Shown in pieces: positions 61,040 to 64,000 of a stretch of DNA of 64,000 nt. The position numbers were made by a program, and so were the translations under genes. A model generated the notes under the pieces. That model made no database searches. It was not told where the DNA came from and was given only the letters and a program-made list of their open reading frames with translations. This stretch comes from Amycolatopsis sp. GM8 (lineage in GTDB: Bacteria > Actinomycetota > Actinomycetes > Mycobacteriales > Pseudonocardiaceae): NCBI RefSeq assembly GCF_021653975.1, contig NZ_JAJKFK010000005.1, forward strand, positions 124,001 through 188,000, given 5' to 3'. The number at the start of each line of letters is the position of its first letter. Positions within the stretch are counted from its first letter, which is position 1.

Positions 61040-62295
61040 TCGACGTCTTCGACCCGGCACTGCGGAGCGACCCCACCGGCATCTACCGGACGCTGCGGGA
61101 AACCGGTGCGTTGCATCCGACGGAGTCCGGGGTGCAGCTCGTTCCCCGCTACGCCGACTGCGCGCGGATCCTGGCGGATCCCGACTTCGGCCACGGTTAC
61201 ACCGCCGGGATCAACCCGTTCCGGCCCGGCGTCGACCCGGCGTCGCTACCGGGTTCGTTCTTGTTGCTCGACCCGCCGGAGCACGGCCGCCTCCGGTCGC
61301 TGGTGAGCAAGGCGTTCACGATGCGCGCTGTCGAAGCGTTGCGCCCCAGGGTCGTCGCGCTCGTGGATGAGTTGCTGGACACGGCGCTCGCGGCGGGCGA
61401 GGTGGACATCGTGCAGGCGCTGGCGTATCCGGTGCCGCTCACCATGATCTGCGAACTGCTCGGAGTGCCGGTGGCCGACCGCGCACTGTTCGGCGCCTGG
61501 ACGCACGACATCAGCCGAGGCCTCGACCCCGACACGGTCCTTGCCGAGGAAGAGAAAAAGGCCCGGCAAGTGGCGGTGGACAACTTCGCCGACTACTTCA
61601 GCGGCCTCATCGAATACCGGCGCGAGCGCCCGGCCGACGACCTGCTGAGCGGCCTCGTCGCCGTTGAAGAAAGCGGGGATCGGCTCACGGTCAAGGAAAT
61701 CACCGACATCGGTGTGCTGCTGCTCGTCGCCGGGCATGAGACCACGATGAACCTGATCTCGAGCGGAGTGCTGGCGCTACACCGGAATCCGCAGGAGATC
61801 GTGCCGCTACGGGTCGATCCGGTGGCTGCGGTGGAGGAAATGCTCCGCTACGACACCCCCGTGCCGTTCCCGACCAGGGTCGCGCTGACTGATGTCGAGG
61901 TCGCCGGGCAGCGGCTCCCGCGCGGCACCGGGTTCGTGCTGCTGCTGGCCTCGGCCAACCGTGATCCCCAGGTTTTCGCCGACCCCGATCGTCTTGACGT
62001 GACCCGTTTTTCCGGTGCCAAGCCACCCAAACAACTCGCGTTCAGTCACGGCTCACACTTCTGCCTTGGCGCACCGATGGCCCGGCTAGAGAGCGCCATC
62101 GTGTTCGACCGTCTCTGCGCCCGCACGGACTTCACCGTGCTCACCGACGAGCCCGAATACCGCGCCAGTATCTCCATGCGCGGCCCGGCCGCACTGCCCG
62201 TCGCGCTCCGGAAGCGGCCCTCGATGTCGGCGGCGGGGAGGTTCGGGACGGCGCGGTCGAGGGTGGAGTTGTTCGAGAAGATCAGGCGGGACTAG
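61036..62295 (+). CDS. cytochrome P450 (second of the pair), 3' end fused to IS remnant
   Basis: The GTG at 61036 overlaps the first P450 stop (419 residues). It has LLVAGHETTMNLIS in the I helix, EEMLRYDTPVPFPTR with ExxR, and FSHGSHFCLGAPMARLE at the heme Cys. By comparison with its neighbour the natural end should lie near GPAALPVALRK; the last about 25 residues, SAAGRFGTARSRVELFEKIR and RD, are contributed by an inserted transposase start. The catalytic core is intact, so the protein is probably active. It is a relative, not a copy, of the first P450. Confidence 0.92.
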   Translation: MIDVFDPALRSDPTGIYRTLRETGALHPTESGVQLVPRYADCARILADPDFGHGYTAGINPFRPGVDPASLPGSFLLLDPPEHGRLRSLVSKAFTMRAVEALRPRVVALVDELLDTALAAGEVDIVQALAYPVPLTMICELLGVPVADRALFGAWTHDISRGLDPDTVLAEEEKKARQVAVDNFADYFSGLIEYRRERPADDLLSGLVAVEESGDRLTVKEITDIGVLLLVAGHETTMNLISSGVLALHRNPQEIVPLRVDPVAAVEEMLRYDTPVPFPTRVALTDVEVAGQRLPRGTGFVLLLASANRDPQVFADPDRLDVTRFSGAKPPKQLAFSHGSHFCLGAPMARLESAIVFDRLCARTDFTVLTDEPEYRASISMRGPAALPVALRKRPSMSAAGRFGTARSRVELFEKIRRD

Positions 62296-62520
62296 CGGGA
62301 CGAGGATCTGTCGATCCGGGAGCTGGCCGAGCGACATCACGTCCACCGGCGCACGGTCCGCCAGGCGCTGGCCGGTGCGGTCCCGCCGCCGGGGAAGACC
62401 TATCCGGACCGGCCGCGGCCAGCGATCGATCCCTATGCGGCGGTCATCGACGACTGGCTGCTGAAGGACAAAAACGCGCCGAAGAAGCAGCGTCACACCA
62501 CGCGACGGGACCGCTACGTG
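62257..62520 (+). mobile_element. IS21/IS481-like transposase N-terminal fragment
   Basis: The frame continues from the P450: SRVELFEKIRRD, a stop, then DEDLSIRELAERHHVHRRTV, an RQALAGAVPPPGKTYPDRPR segment and DDWLLKDKNAPKKQRHTTRR, the HTH and linker of an IstA-type transposase. The catalytic domain is absent. Confidence 0.75.
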
Positions 62521-62744
62521 AGCGGGCTCGCGGCACCTCCGTCGGAGAGCGCCGTCCGGACCGCTTGCCTCCAGTCGTCCGACCTCGCCGGATCGCTGTT
62601 CAAGTACTGCAAGAACAACACCAGCCCGGCGTCGGGGTTTGCCTCAAGCGCCACATACTGCTCCGCCAAGTAGTACGCCGCTCGAAAAGCCTCAACCAAG
62701 GAGAGAGACTCCGGCAAGGAGACCTCGCGTTCTTCACCGTTCAC
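62514..62744 (-). CDS. small conserved-looking hypothetical protein, 76 residues
   Basis: The ATG at 62744 gives a compact helical protein (PESLSLVEAFRAAYYLAEQY, FLQYLNSDPARSDDWRQAVR). I recall similar short actinobacterial proteins with the pattern EAFRAAYYF-EQY and SDPARW-DW, of unknown role. The codon composition supports it over the opposite-strand frame. It overlaps the end of the transposase remnant by 7 bp. Confidence 0.6.
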   Translation of the reverse strand: MNGEEREVSLPESLSLVEAFRAAYYLAEQYVALEANPDAGLVLFLQYLNSDPARSDDWRQAVRTALSDGGAASPLT

Positions 62745-63063
62745 CAGCCGACGATGTCACACACCAAACCGGCAGGGCCGAAATTGGCGCAGACAACTGG
62801 GCCAAATGACTTGACCAAACCCAGGTGCGGGTGGCAGGGACGAGGGAAGTGGTGTTCTTGCTCAGCGATCCACGTGTGTTGCTGTGCGGGCGTCGCCGCT
62901 GGCCGCGCTGGCTGTGTCCGTCCCGATCGGGGCGGTGCTCGGGACCAGCATCATCCGGCTGTCGGGGATCTGTCTCGGCAGCATCACCTTGCGGTTCACC
63001 GTCGCGGTGCCGGTGCCGGCCGGCGACGGGAACCGGTCGGGTGGCCCGGACGGCGGTGGTGTG
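62745..63063. other. no gene seen
   Basis: About 320 bp between two minus-strand genes. The plus-strand frames here are Arg/Gly-rich shadows, and I see no promoter or hairpin worth naming. Confidence 0.5.
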
Positions 63064-63738
63064 CTATTTGCGCCAGGTCACTTCACGGCTCGAGGTGTCC
63101 TCATAGGGCTTTTGGGCATAGGCGACCGCCACGATGGGGTCCGAAGACGTGCCGAAGAACAGTTCGCACTGTTCGAAAACCGCGCCCGGCGTGGAGAAGT
63201 CGCTCGGGGCCATGGATTCGCTCTCGCACCCGGTGACGTCCGTCGACGCGCCGCCGATCAGTACGCCCGGGAAACCGCCGCTGCGGGTCCGGGGGAACAG
63301 GGTCGGCGGGAAGATCTCCTTGAAGTTCGCGCCGTCCATGTCGACCATTTTGACGCGCACGAAAAAGAACATCTTCCCGCGCAGTTTTGCTTTGTCCTCG
63401 TCCTTCAGCGGCAGGTTGTCGATGTCGGCGTCGGGCGCGGGCGCGCTGTCCACGGTGATGGTGATCCCGAGCAGGCCCTTTTCGTACATGCTGTTGAACG
63501 GCACGACGGCTTGTTCGCCGAACTTGATTTTCGTGCCCGGTTTCGTCGTCCGGTCGTTGAGCTCGAGCGTCGGCGTCGAGGTCAGGTACGGCTTCGGCGG
63601 GGTCGTCGACGTCGCGCCCGCCACCGCGGTCTCGCCGGCCGGAGTAGGCAGCGACGGTCCCGCCGCAGGACCGGAGCAGCCCGCCGCCCCCAGAGCGAAC
63701 GCGCCCGCGACAACGAAAATCCCCCACCACTTGCTCAC
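63064..63738 (-). CDS. putative secreted lipoprotein
   Basis: The GTG at 63738 gives 224 residues with a signal sequence (WWGIFVVAGAFALGAAGC); the Cys near residue 20 follows a weak lipobox (AAGC). A Pro/Thr-rich linker precedes a beta-rich domain (GITITVDSAPAPDADIDNLP, MFFFVRVKMVDMDGANFKEI). It probably sits on the outer face of the membrane. The family is unknown to me. Confidence 0.78.
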   Translation of the reverse strand: MSKWWGIFVVAGAFALGAAGCSGPAAGPSLPTPAGETAVAGATSTTPPKPYLTSTPTLELNDRTTKPGTKIKFGEQAVVPFNSMYEKGLLGITITVDSAPAPDADIDNLPLKDEDKAKLRGKMFFFVRVKMVDMDGANFKEIFPPTLFPRTRSGGFPGVLIGGASTDVTGCESESMAPSDFSTPGAVFEQCELFFGTSSDPIVAVAYAQKPYEDTSSREVTWRK

Positions 63739-63889
63739 GCTGAACTCCCCAAAATCCGCAACGTACCCAAACCGGCCCATGCCGGTGCGAACAGGATCTT
63801 GCTCCACCCGCTCTCGCCGGTCGCGCTTGACCCGAACGGTCCAGCAGGCAGCGTCCGTTTGCCTCCTGAGGGGGTCAGTGGCACAGGCC

Positions 63890-64000
63890 CGCCTTCGAGC
63901 TCGACGATCATACCCCGCACACCCGCTTCGTTCAGGGCACCGAGTTGCTCGGGGTGCCGACGATGGGATAACCGCCCCAGCCGGCGATGAGCCGTTCCCG
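63890..64000 (-). pseudogene. end of a luciferase-like monooxygenase gene, frameshifted
   Basis: From the right edge the minus strand reads RERLIAGWGGYPIVGTP and then stops (63932). The continuation EQLGALNEAGVRGMIV, typical of LLM-class enzymes, lies in another frame and degenerates after about residue 20. The rest of the gene is outside the window. Confidence 0.55.

Overview
The window is high-GC actinobacterial chromosome. Frequent GTG starts, many 4-bp ATGA/GTGA gene overlaps, a DesK/NarL-type two-component system and the protein families present all fit a soil actinomycete of the Pseudonocardiaceae (Amycolatopsis-like); this assignment is an inference. No rRNA, tRNA or CRISPR array was seen.

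Region 1 (1-25.8 kb, all minus strand) is one long catabolic island. From its upstream end it encodes a two-subunit CoA-transferase, an acyl-CoA dehydrogenase, an enoyl-CoA hydratase, a two-gene ATP-dependent ketone carboxylase of the HyuA/HyuB (acetophenone/acetone carboxylase) class, an aryl-acid adenylating ligase, an APH-like kinase, a thiolase, an old-yellow-enzyme reductase and a flavin monooxygenase (a split aryl-CoA monooxygenase/reductase). Then come an aromatic-acid MFS importer, an AcoR-like regulator, an aldehyde dehydrogenase, a thiolase/DUF35 pair, an ADP-forming acyl-CoA synthetase, a second hydratase, a CaiB-type CoA-transferase and the start of an SDR. The enzymes fit a route ketone -> beta-keto acid -> CoA ester -> thiolysis -> aryl-CoA -> epoxidation/reduction, possibly for an ortho-substituted acetophenone. 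A divergent P450-SDR pair (26-28.1 kb) and a TetR gene share palindromic CGACT/AGTCG operators with this island.

Region 2 (28.9-35.9 kb) holds an ABC exporter with a two-component system in one operon, an unknown small protein, and a LysR regulator divergent from an atypical inositol-monophosphatase-fold gene and an F420/NADP-reductase-like gene.

Region 3 (35.9-58.4 kb) is a variable, partly decayed mobile region: a dead luciferase-like monooxygenase, a YqcI/YcgG-like gene, and an intact-looking operon of five genes (38.5-43.6 kb). That operon encodes a small acidic protein, a three-helix membrane protein, a transglutaminase-like/NB-ARC-type STAND ATPase/helical-repeat protein, a DUF218-like protein and a HAM1/ITPase-like protein with altered base-recognition motifs. 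It looks like a candidate anti-phage system and is the best candidate for something undescribed. It is followed by a broken MobF relaxase, IS66 and Rhs fragments, several displaced Rhs C-terminal toxin/immunity modules, a truncated AbiJ-like abortive-infection gene, a Tat-exported serine hydrolase, an AAA+/TPR gene pair, an integral membrane pair and a decayed TPR gene.

Region 4 (58.4-64 kb) has a flavin monooxygenase divergent from two translationally coupled P450s, the second fused at its 3' end to an IS-transposase remnant, then a small unknown gene, a putative lipoprotein and a frameshifted luciferase-like monooxygenase end.
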